5,523 nt of DNA from Desulfotomaculum sp. (GTDB lineage Bacteria; Bacillota; Desulfotomaculia; Desulfotomaculales; Ammonificaceae): NCBI GenBank assembly GCA_012961725.1, contig DTYU01000189.1, positions 1-5,523 of the forward strand, written 5' to 3'. Position 1 is the first letter of the stretch. Every line of letters begins with the position of its first letter. Below are positions 1-5,024 of the stretch, one piece after another. Both the position numbers and the translations under genes were made by a program. The notes under the pieces were generated by a model, which was given only the letters and a program-made list of their open reading frames with translations, made no database searches and was not told where the DNA came from.

Positions 1-1
1 A

Positions 2-355
2 TGGTGGAGGCGGGGGGAATCGAACCCCCGTCCGAAGGAGTGACCACAGGAGATTCTCCGAGCGCAGGCTGTGTTTTGGTTTTCGCACCGTGGGCGCCCG
101 CAGCCAGGCTCCCCCAGTGCTATCTCGATAGATCTCCCCAAGGACCGCCGAGAATTGGTCCTTTAGGCAAGCCCGTTAGTGTGACACCCTATCCGGCCGC
201 ACGGGCCTCAGCCGGCAGAATGCTGGCTGGCTTAAGCAGCCAGGGCGTATTCGTGTTTGTTGGCCTTTATTGCCTTGCCACCGTTTTTACGGGCAGGTAG
301 CCTCCCCGGCTCGCTCCTCCTGTCACCGCTTCCCCCGTCGAAACCTGACGCCCCC
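2..355 (-). ncRNA. ssrA: tmRNA (transfer-messenger RNA), complete
   Basis: This RNA rescues ribosomes stalled on broken mRNAs: charged with alanine and bound by SmpB, it enters the A site, then serves as a short template that adds a degradation tag. The 5' end GGGGGCG (355-349) pairs over 7 bp with CGCCTCC (12-6), followed by ACCA (5-2). The third pair is a G-U wobble, the alanine identity element of AlaRS. A T-arm with a 5-bp G/C stem and TTCGATT loop lies at 29-13. The long helix 2 is seen as ACAGGAG (323-317) pairing with CTCCTGT (52-46). The 5' region has the usual GTCAGGTTTCGACGGG D-loop-like segment. Length is 354 nt, normal for one-piece tmRNA. The tag frame is at 264-232; pseudoknots are expected on both sides but I did not fold them. 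Its terminator would lie outside the window. It lies downstream of smpB, its protein partner. Confidence 0.97.
232..264 (-). other. tmRNA tag-peptide reading frame (ANKHEYALAA, stop TAA)
   Basis: Inside the tmRNA, the frame GCC AAC AAA CAC GAA TAC GCC CTG GCT GCT TAA encodes ANKHEYALAA. The resume codon is most likely the GCC at 264-262, directly after ATAAAG. The ending ALAA is the standard ClpXP-type degron. The first A and the 10-residue length fit the common ANDENYALAA-like tag, but Lys-His replaces the usual acidic/Asn residues at positions 3-4. The stop TAA lies within a small GGCTTAAGCC palindrome, as expected for the helix that closes the tag region. The exact resume codon is inferred from pattern, not from experiment. 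Confidence 0.9.
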
Positions 356-366
356 TTCTTAAGCTA

Positions 367-395
367 ATTTTGATGGGCCTTAAGGGTCGGTTCAA
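367..395 (-). promoter_or_regulatory. possible weak sigma-A promoter for ssrA
   Basis: On the minus strand TTGAAC (395-390) and CAAAAT (372-367) are separated by 17 nt, each matching 4 of 6 consensus bases. This would start transcription a few bases upstream of the mature tmRNA 5' end at 355, leaving a short leader for RNase P to remove. The -35 element falls inside the degenerate GTTCAA heptamer repeat, so the match may be chance. The alternative is that ssrA is processed from the smpB transcript. Confidence 0.3.
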
Positions 396-424
396 AGTTC
401 TAAGTTTGATAGTTCAAGGTTCGG
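389..424. repeat. degenerate heptamer tandem repeat (GGTTCAA-like, five units)
   Basis: Read on the plus strand, five consecutive units are visible: GGTTCAA, AGTTCTA, AGTTTGA, TAGTTCAA and GGTTCGG. Four are 7 nt and one is 8 nt. The array sits in the smpB-ssrA spacer. It is short and imperfect; I see no coding capacity and assign no function. Confidence 0.55.
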
Positions 425-479
425 AGCCAAGAAACCCAGTTTCAACTCCGTAGAAAACCATTCACTCCTGTTGGTCTGC

Positions 480-535
480 AGTCAGGACATTCGACGACCG
501 GCTTTCGACTTGCCCGTAGCTCGCAACGCCTGACT
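480..535. repeat. 7-bp inverted repeat downstream of smpB
   Basis: AGTCAGG (480-486) and CCTGACT (529-535) are perfect reverse complements with 42 nt between them. They lie 10 nt past the smpB stop. There is no following T-run on the minus strand, so this is not a classical intrinsic terminator. It may close a larger RNA fold in the 3' region of the smpB message, or be chance. Confidence 0.35.
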
Positions 536-544
536 CCCCGCTCT

Positions 545-1000
545 TTAAACACGTTTGTGTCGCAATGCCCGTTCGATCTCCCGCTTGGCGTCGCGCGCCG
601 CAATCTCCTCGCGCCGGTCGTAGAGCTTCTTGCCTTTAACCAGCGCCAGCTCCACCTTCACCCTGCCGTTTTTGAAATAACACCTAAGCGGTACGAGGCC
701 AAAACCCTTCTCCCGCGTCCGCCCGTAAAGCCGGAGGATCTCGCCCCTGTGCATAAGCAGCTTTCGCGGCCGCTTAGGCTCGTGGTTGAAGCGGTTTCCT
801 TGCGCATAGGGGCTGATGTGCATGTCGTGGAGCCAGAGTTCGCCTCTCTCTACCCGGGCAAAGCTGTCCTTCAGGTTGCCGCGCCCCGCCCTGAGCGATT
901 TCACCTCGGTTCCGGTCAGCGCAATCCCGGCCTCGAAAGTCTCTATGACAAAATAATCGTGCCGCGCCTTGCGGTTCTCACAGATGACCTTTACCGGCAC
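545..1000 (-). CDS. smpB: SsrA-binding protein SmpB
   Basis: SmpB is a small basic cytoplasmic protein that binds the tRNA-like part of tmRNA and delivers it to stalled ribosomes. From the preferred start the product is 151 aa, within the usual 145-160. Visible family marks are ENRKARHDYF (8-17), GTEVKSLR (30-37), the basic HEPKRPRKLLMH segment (73-84) and the C-terminal tail with VKGKKLYDRREE (121-132), rich in Arg/Lys, which in this family enters the empty mRNA channel. The start is the GTG at 1000-998: a GCAGGAG Shine-Dalgarno lies 9 nt upstream, and the promoter at 1034-1062 would put the transcript start near 1027, giving a 27-nt leader. The frame can be extended 6 codons to a GTG at 1018, but that start would have only about 9 nt of leader. 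ssrA follows after 189 nt, so protein and RNA partner are adjacent. Function is certain by family match; the start is well supported but not proven. Confidence 0.96.
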   Translation of the reverse strand: MPVKVICENRKARHDYFVIETFEAGIALTGTEVKSLRAGRGNLKDSFARVERGELWLHDMHISPYAQGNRFNHEPKRPRKLLMHRGEILRLYGRTREKGFGLVPLRCYFKNGRVKVELALVKGKKLYDRREEIAARDAKREIERALRHKRV

Positions 1001-1033
1001 GGCTACCAACTCCTGCACTCAAACCCTAAGCGT

Positions 1034-1062
1034 ATTATACTTCAAAACGGTTAAGGCGTCAA
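1034..1062 (-). promoter_or_regulatory. near-consensus sigma-A promoter of smpB
   Basis: On the minus strand TTGACG (1062-1057, 5 of 6 consensus) and a perfect TATAAT (1039-1034) are 17 nt apart, the optimal spacing. The 30 bases upstream of the -35 are AT-rich, which could act as an UP element. The predicted start is the A near 1027, giving a short leader that carries GCAGGAG ahead of the GTG at 1000. This marks smpB (and possibly ssrA) as a transcription unit separate from the ribosomal operon, though read-through from truA remains possible because no terminator is seen before it. Confidence 0.8.
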
Positions 1063-1103
1063 CATTAACAGTTATATCCATATTCATATTTACCTGAAAG
1101 CGG

Positions 1104-1871
1104 CTATGAACCAAAAAGAGTTACCGGGTATTCGACCCGTTCAAGACACAGACCGTGAGGCGGGGCGGTCGGCCCGAGCATCCGCCTGTCCCCCGTTTCA
1201 AACGCCCGGCTGATCGTTTCCGGAGCGAGACGGCCTCTGCCGATCTCTAAAAGCGTCCCGACAATGATCCGCACCATCTGGTAAAGGAATCCGTCCGCCT
1301 TGAACCAGAAGTACAGAAAAGGCCCCTCCTCTTCAAGACGCGCCTCAAAAACTGTTCGCACCGCGGACTTCACAGGCCGGCCGGTGTTCTGAAACGCACC
1401 GAAATCATGCCTCCCTATAAGAGCTGCGCTCGCTTTGCGCATTCTTGATGTGTCAAGCTCCGCCGGAAAATGCAGGGCATAAAGGCGTGAAAGCGGGCAG
1501 CGTACCGCCCGCCGAAAAACCGCATACACGTAAGTCTTACTGACCGCATCGTACCGCGGGTGAAATCCTGCCGGGACTTGCACGGCCTCCAATACAACCA
1601 TATCCGCTGGCAGGACGCCGTTCAGCGCCGGGGCTATTCGCGCTGAAGGAACAGGCCAGCCATCGGCATAGAAGGAGACCACCTGTCCCCGGGCATGCAC
1701 CCCCGCATCCGTCCTCCCGGCACCTTTCACCGGGCCGGAGGTTTCACAAAAGCGCCCAAGGGCCTCTTCCAGCACCCCTTCAACGGTTCTCAACCCGGGC
1801 TGCTTCTGGAAGCCGTAAAAACCGGTACCGTCGTACGCGATTTTCAAAGCGAAATGACGCTTGCCGATCAC
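1104..1871 (-). CDS. truA: tRNA pseudouridine(38-40) synthase TruA
   Basis: TruA isomerises uridines 38, 39 and 40 in the anticodon arm of many tRNAs to pseudouridine in the cytoplasm. The 255-aa product has normal length and all family blocks: YDGTGFYGFQ (13-22), the active-site loop GRTDAGVHA (52-60) with catalytic Asp55, FHPRYDAVSKTYVY (103-116), GRHDFGAF (153-160), GFLYQMVRIIVGTLLEIG (194-211) and the C-terminal APPHGLCLERV (236-246). The start is GTG (1871-1869), overlapping the rplQ stop by 4 nt; no good Shine-Dalgarno precedes it, so translation probably depends on reinitiation after rplQ. In many Firmicutes ecfA1-ecfA2-ecfT lie between rplQ and truA, and rplM-rpsI follow; neither is seen here. 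No intrinsic terminator is visible after the TAG stop, only an AT-rich stretch leading into the smpB promoter. Confidence 0.97.
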   Translation of the reverse strand: MIGKRHFALKIAYDGTGFYGFQKQPGLRTVEGVLEEALGRFCETSGPVKGAGRTDAGVHARGQVVSFYADGWPVPSARIAPALNGVLPADMVVLEAVQVPAGFHPRYDAVSKTYVYAVFRRAVRCPLSRLYALHFPAELDTSRMRKASAALIGRHDFGAFQNTGRPVKSAVRTVFEARLEEEGPFLYFWFKADGFLYQMVRIIVGTLLEIGRGRLAPETISRAFETGDRRMLGPTAPPHGLCLERVEYPVTLFGS

Positions 1872-2206
1872 ACCAGTTCTAAAATCACCATTTCTGCTGC
1901 GTCGCCGCGCCGTTGGCCGACCTTTAAGATGCGGGTATAACCGCCGGATCTGCTGGTATAACGCGGCCCGATATTATTGAAAAGTTTTCGGACGACCTCC
2001 TCGTCATAGATATAACGAAGCGCCTGCCGGCGTGCCGCAAGGTCGCCCTTTTTAGCCAGGGTTACCATGCGTTCCGCGATGCTCCGGACCTCCTTGGCAC
2101 GCGGCTCGGTGGTAGTAATCTTTTCTTCTTTAAAAAGCGACGTCACCAGATTCCTGAGCAGGGCCTTCCGGTGACCCGTGTTTACGCCGAGCTTTCGATA
2201 ACCCAC
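1868..2206 (-). CDS. rplQ: 50S ribosomal protein L17 (bL17)
   Basis: L17 is a bacterial large-subunit protein near the peptide exit tunnel. The product from the chosen start is 112 aa, typical for Firmicutes. It begins (M)GYRKLGVNTGHRKALLRN, followed by LVTSLFKEEKITTT and an Arg/Lys-rich middle (EPRAKEVR); the C-terminal part has SGGYTRILKVGQRRGDAAEM, the family end. The start is GTG (2206-2204), with AAGGGG (2219-2214) 7 nt upstream. The open frame reaches a TTG at 2239, which would add 11 residues (LFGAFERGAA) foreign to L17, so it was rejected. Its TGA stop overlaps the truA GTG start. It lies 132 nt after rpoA, its usual upstream neighbour. Confidence 0.97.
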   Translation of the reverse strand: MGYRKLGVNTGHRKALLRNLVTSLFKEEKITTTEPRAKEVRSIAERMVTLAKKGDLAARRQALRYIYDEEVVRKLFNNIGPRYTSRSGGYTRILKVGQRRGDAAEMVILELV

Positions 2207-2338
2207 TGCCGCACCCCTTTCAAACGCGCCGAAAAGCAAGACGCCAAAAGACGGATTGCCAATTTACTTCGATAACAGTTATGCAGAACTCTGGCCTTGC
2301 ATTTATTTATCTTAGGTGGCTTCACTATCTATACTCCG
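2207..2338 (-). other. rpoA-rplQ intergenic region, no gene recognised
   Basis: These 132 nt are wider than the other gaps of the rpmJ-rplQ part of the operon. I see the rplQ Shine-Dalgarno at 2214-2219 and an imperfect inverted repeat ATGCA/TGCAT (2281-2302) with a 12-nt loop. The only ATG-started frame there has 7 codons. No sigma-A promoter pair or intrinsic terminator was convincing. Confidence 0.4.
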
Positions 2339-3298
2339 TTACTCGCTCGATTTACGCAATGCGAGCCCAAGTTCGGCCAGCTTTTGTTTAACCTCTTCGA
2401 GTGACTTCTTCCCAAGGTTTCTGACCTTGATCATCTCTTCCTCGTCTCGCCGGACAAGCTCCTCCACATTGTTTATCCCGGCCCTTTTGAGGCAGTTATA
2501 CGAACGCACGGAGAGATCGAGGTCCTCGATCGGCATCTCTAAGAGCCGGTTTTTCTTTTCCTCCTCTTTCTCTACCATGATCGGCATCTTGCTGACCGCT
2601 TCACTGAGGCCGGTGAAAAGATGGAAATGCTCATATAGGATGCGTGCCGCAAGACTCACGGCTTCATCCGGACGCACACAGCCGTTGGTCCAGACGTCAA
2701 GTATCAGTTTATCATAACTCGTGTTATTATATCTTGCGACCTGTCCGATCCGGGTGCTCTCAATGTCATAACTTACCTTCTTCACCGGCGAAAAGTCAGC
2801 GTCAACCGGAATAACCCCTATGACATATTCCGAACGGTGATGCTCTGCCGGCACGTAACCCCTGCCCCGGGCAACGGTCATTTCTACAAACAGCCGGCCC
2901 TCAGGCGCAAGGCTGGCGATATAGTAATCCGGGTTGATGATCTCTACGTCGGCATCCCCAATGACGTCCCGGGCATAAACCACCTTTTCCCCTGTAGCCT
3001 CAATCCGGAGAACCCGCTCTTCATCCGTATGCATCTTAATCTTCAGACCCCTTAGGTTCAGGATGAGTTCGCTGACATCTTCCCGTACCCCAGGGATCGT
3101 GGTAAACTCGTGGAGCACCCCTTCGATCTTAACTGAAGTGACCGCTGCTCCCGGAATGGAAGAGAGCAATACCCTCCGTAGGGAGTTGCCGACTGTCGTG
3201 CCAAAACCCCGCTCCAACGGCTCAACCACAAAGCGCCCGTAGTCGCCGGCAGGCGAAAACGCCTCGCAGTGAATCTTCGGCCTCTCTATTTCAAGCAT
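2339..3298 (-). CDS. rpoA: DNA-directed RNA polymerase subunit alpha
   Basis: Alpha forms the dimer on which the core RNA polymerase assembles, and its C-terminal domain contacts UP elements and activators. The 319-aa product has normal length. The N-terminal assembly domain (about 1-230) shows the conserved GFGTTVGNSLRRVLLSSIPG (31-50) and DVWTNGCVRPDEAV (201-214). An acidic/basic linker (EKEEEKKN, 243-250) leads to the C-terminal domain (about 251-312) with RSYNCLKRAGI (265-275) and KVRNLGKKSLEEV (291-303). The DNA-contact residues fall at the same numbers as in E. coli alpha (Arg265, Asn268, Cys269, Gly296, Lys298, Ser299), so UP-element recognition should be intact. Start ATG, with AAGGGGGG (3312-3305) 6 nt upstream. 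It follows rpsD by 35 nt and precedes rplQ, the standard alpha-operon order. Confidence 0.98.
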   Translation of the reverse strand: MLEIERPKIHCEAFSPAGDYGRFVVEPLERGFGTTVGNSLRRVLLSSIPGAAVTSVKIEGVLHEFTTIPGVREDVSELILNLRGLKIKMHTDEERVLRIEATGEKVVYARDVIGDADVEIINPDYYIASLAPEGRLFVEMTVARGRGYVPAEHHRSEYVIGVIPVDADFSPVKKVSYDIESTRIGQVARYNNTSYDKLILDVWTNGCVRPDEAVSLAARILYEHFHLFTGLSEAVSKMPIMVEKEEEKKNRLLEMPIEDLDLSVRSYNCLKRAGINNVEELVRRDEEEMIKVRNLGKKSLEEVKQKLAELGLALRKSSE

Positions 3299-3333
3299 AT
3301 AAAACCCCCCTTCAGCCAGACTTACTCCCGGCC

Positions 3334-3960
3334 TTAACGCGAGTACAGCTCAACGATCAACTGCTCCTTCACCGGAGTATCGACCTGGTCTCTGCTCGGA
3401 TAGGACAGGACTTCACCTACTGCAGCATCCACGTCATAGCTGAGCCAGGCCGGCGGCGTGTTCTGTGCGGCCCGTTCGATCAGTTCCTTGATTCGCGGTG
3501 ATTCCTTAGATTTATCCGCCACCGTAATCTTGTCCCCCACCCGGACTAAGAACGAAGGAATGTTTACCTTACGGCCGTTTACCTTGAAATGGCCGTGCCG
3601 AACAAGCTGTCTTGCTTCGGTACGGGAAGCTGCGAGCCCCAGCCGGTAAACTACGTTATCGAGCCGCCGTTCAAGCAGCCGGAGCAAGTTTTCACCGGTT
3701 ATCCCCCGCTGCCGTTCGGCCTTTTCGAAATAGTTACGGAACTGCCTTTCGAGAACCCCGTAAATCCGGCGCAGCTTCTGCTTCTCCCGTAATTGAACCG
3801 CGTACTCCGTGACCTTCCTTCTTGCGCGGCCGTGCTGTCCGGGCGGGGCGTTCCGCCGCTCTATGGCACACCGGTTACTGTAACAACGGTCACCCTTGAG
3901 ATAAAGCTTGACCCCTTCCCTGCGGCAAAGCCTGCAACGCGCCTCGGTGTATCTTGCCAC
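3334..3960 (-). CDS. rpsD: 30S ribosomal protein S4 (uS4), zinc-binding form
   Basis: S4 is a primary 16S rRNA-binding protein that nucleates small-subunit assembly and helps translation accuracy. The 208-aa product is typical in length. The N-terminus carries four cysteines, Cys9, Cys12, Cys26 and Cys31 (C-X2-C-X13-C-X4-C), the zinc site known from Thermus S4. The S4 RNA-binding fold is seen at about 97-160, with ERRLDNVVYRLG (97-108), SRTEARQLVRHGHFKVNGR (112-130) and VNIPS (132-136). The start is GTG (3960-3958): an in-frame TAA lies immediately upstream, and AGGAGGT (3977-3971) lies 10 nt before it. Unlike Bacillus subtilis, where rpsD stands alone, it sits here between rpsK and rpoA, 15 nt after rpsK. 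Confidence 0.98.
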   Translation of the reverse strand: MARYTEARCRLCRREGVKLYLKGDRCYSNRCAIERRNAPPGQHGRARRKVTEYAVQLREKQKLRRIYGVLERQFRNYFEKAERQRGITGENLLRLLERRLDNVVYRLGLAASRTEARQLVRHGHFKVNGRKVNIPSFLVRVGDKITVADKSKESPRIKELIERAAQNTPPAWLSYDVDAAVGEVLSYPSRDQVDTPVKEQLIVELYSR

Positions 3961-3970
3961 TTACTTCCAT

Positions 3971-3977
3971 ACCTCCT
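3971..3977 (-). promoter_or_regulatory. rpsD Shine-Dalgarno fused to the rpsK stop codon
   Basis: The minus strand reads TAGGAGGT, where TAG (3978-3976) ends rpsK and AGGAGGT (3977-3971) is a strong ribosome binding site 10 nt before the GTG of rpsD. It decides the non-ATG start and suggests that ribosomes finishing S11 restart on S4. Confidence 0.8.
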
Positions 3978-4362
3978 ATACCCGGCGGCGCTTCGGAGGC
4001 CGGCAGCCATTATGCGGCACGGGAGTAACGTCTTTTATAAGGTTAACCTGGAGGCCGGCCGCTTGGAGGGAGCGGATTGCCGCCTCCCGCCCGGCACCCG
4101 GGCCTTTTACCACCACGGAAACCTCTTTCATCCCGTGCTCCATCGCCTCACGCGCCACTTTTTCTGCAGCCATCTGGGCAGCAAAAGGCGTGCTCTTTCT
4201 GCTTCCCTTAAAACCGACCGTACCGGCGCTCGCCCATGCTACAGTATTTCCATTAACGTCGGTAATGGACACTAAAGTATTGTTGAACGTGGACTTGATG
4301 TGTGCCACGCCTTGCTCGATATTCTTTCTCTCCTTCTTCTTGGTACGGGTACGCCGCGCCAT
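3976..4362 (-). CDS. rpsK: 30S ribosomal protein S11 (uS11)
   Basis: S11 binds 16S rRNA on the small-subunit platform, near the E-site mRNA. The 128-aa product has the normal length. Family blocks are a basic N-terminus (ARRTRTKKKERKN, 2-14), HIKSTFNNTLVSITD (21-35), SAGTVGFKGSRKSTPFAAQ (45-63), VKGPGAGREAAIRSL (85-99) and the end DVTPVPHNGCRPPKRRRV (111-128). ATG start; AAGGAGGG lies 7 nt upstream and overlaps the TAA of rpsM. It is 12 nt after rpsM and 15 nt before rpsD. Confidence 0.98.
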   Translation of the reverse strand: MARRTRTKKKERKNIEQGVAHIKSTFNNTLVSITDVNGNTVAWASAGTVGFKGSRKSTPFAAQMAAEKVAREAMEHGMKEVSVVVKGPGAGREAAIRSLQAAGLQVNLIKDVTPVPHNGCRPPKRRRV

Positions 4363-4374
4363 GCTTGACCCTCC

Positions 4375-4746
4375 TTACTTCTTTCTCCGCACCCCGACCG
4401 TCCGACGCGGGCCTTTACGGGTACGCGCATTGGTACGGGTACGCTGTCCCCGCACCGGCATGCCTCGCCGGTGACGCAGTCCGCGGTAGCAACCGATTTC
4501 CATCAACCGCTTGATGTTCAGGGAGGTCTCCCGCCGGAGATCCCCCTCCACCTTCAGCTCCCGGTCAATCACTTCACGCAACCGGGCGATTTCCTCTTCG
4601 GTGAGGTTCTTGACCCTCACGTCGGGATTGACGCCGGTTCTTGCCAAAACCTTTTTCGCGGTCGACCGCCCTATGCCGTAGATATACGTAAGCGACACTT
4701 CCACCCGCTTATCCTTGGGCAAATCAACCCCCGCAATACGTGCCAA
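4375..4746 (-). CDS. rpsM: 30S ribosomal protein S13 (uS13)
   Basis: S13 sits in the small-subunit head, contacts the P-site tRNA and forms bridges to the large subunit. The product is 123 aa, normal length. It starts (M)ARIAGVDLPKDKRVEVSLT, has the helix-hairpin-helix-like YIYGIGRSTAKKVL (21-34), and ends with the conserved RGLRHRRGMPVRGQRTRTN (88-106) and a very basic tail to 123. The start is TTG (4746-4744): the frame upstream meets TAG within 15 nt with no ATG or GTG between, and AGGGGGT (4760-4754) is 7 nt away, so the rare start is forced. It lies 12 nt after rpmJ, whose TAG stop overlaps the ribosome binding site. Confidence 0.97.
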   Translation of the reverse strand: MARIAGVDLPKDKRVEVSLTYIYGIGRSTAKKVLARTGVNPDVRVKNLTEEEIARLREVIDRELKVEGDLRRETSLNIKRLMEIGCYRGLRHRRGMPVRGQRTRTNARTRKGPRRTVGVRRKK

Positions 4747-4758
4747 GTCCGTTACCCC

Positions 4759-4872
4759 CTAACCCTGTTTTTGCTTGTGTCTGGGATTGACGCATATCAC
4801 CATTACCTTCCCCTTGCGCCTGATCACCTTGCATTTTTCGCAAATCGGTTTAACCGATGGTCTCACCTTCAT
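4759..4872 (-). CDS. rpmJ: 50S ribosomal protein L36 (bL36), zinc-binding form
   Basis: L36 is the smallest large-subunit protein and binds 23S rRNA near the L6 region. The 37-aa product begins MKVRPSVKPICEKCKVIRRK and ends CVNPRHKQKQG, a full family match. Cys11, Cys14, Cys27 and His32 form the complete zinc ribbon of the C+ form, which many bacteria pair with a zinc-free copy elsewhere in the genome (whether one exists here cannot be seen). Start ATG (4872-4870), with GGGAGGT (4888-4882) 9 nt upstream; stop TAG (4761-4759). It is 152 nt after infA, an unusually wide gap, and 12 nt before rpsM. Confidence 0.97.
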   Translation of the reverse strand: MKVRPSVKPICEKCKVIRRKGKVMVICVNPRHKQKQG

Positions 4873-5024
4873 TACCCCAAAACCTCCCTGAAAATATATC
4901 AAACCGCCAAGACGCTACAAGAACACCACGAATCGGACACAAATACCGGCCAACAGGCCTACGCCATTTCCAGCAACGACTTTCATTCTTCGCTATGCGG
5001 CTTGCCGCATATGGCTTAACACTT
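4873..5024 (-). other. infA-rpmJ intergenic region with inverted repeat, no gene recognised
   Basis: These 152 nt are the longest gap in the ribosomal part of the window. They hold the perfect inverted repeat described at 4994-5011, a small GGCC/GGCC hairpin (4948-4959, loop of 4), and the rpmJ Shine-Dalgarno at 4882-4888. One 23-codon ATG frame (4986-4915) encodes a hydrophobic peptide (LLAGICVRFVVFL at its end) but has a poor ribosome binding site, so I do not call it a gene. Possible roles are an RNA-processing site, an attenuator or a binding site for an autoregulating ribosomal protein; none is shown. Confidence 0.45.
4994..5011 (-). repeat. perfect inverted repeat/hairpin after infA
   Basis: TATGCGGC and GCCGCATA are perfect complements with 2 nt between them; realistically the RNA forms a 7-bp stem with a 4-nt loop. 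It begins 13 nt after the infA stop. No T-run follows on either strand, so it is probably not an intrinsic terminator; it could be a processing or mRNA-stabilising hairpin. Confidence 0.6.

Noticed and set aside
1..300. 99-codon plus-strand open frame
   Set aside because: It lies entirely antisense to the tmRNA, whose ends, helices and tag account for the sequence.
557..1054. 165-codon plus-strand open frame
   Set aside because: It is antisense to smpB, has no recognisable family pattern, and reads like a shadow of a GC-rich gene.
1050..1069. Possible truA terminator (GTTAA/TTAAC inverted repeat)
   Set aside because: Only a 5-bp AT-rich stem with a 10-nt loop, overlapping the smpB -35 box, and no proper T-run.
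2207..2239. Longer rplQ start at the TTG at 2239
   Set aside because: The 11 extra residues do not belong to L17, and the GTG at 2206 has a well-placed AAGGGG.
3793..4474. Two overlapping plus-strand frames of 160 and 188 codons
   Set aside because: Both are antisense to rpsD, rpsK and rpsM, which are unmistakable; no ribosome binding site or domain supports the plus strand.
4890..4920. Promoter-like TTGTAG-16 nt-TATATT before rpmJ
   Set aside because: The -35 matches only 3 of 6, and the transcript would begin inside the rpmJ ribosome binding site.
4915..4986. 23-codon minus-strand ATG frame with a hydrophobic end
   Set aside because: Poor ribosome binding site and a length easily reached by chance; kept only as a remark on the gap.
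4471..5019. 182-codon plus-strand open frame crossing the infA-rpmJ gap
   Set aside because: It is mostly antisense to rpsM and rpmJ, and its part in the gap shows no family resemblance.
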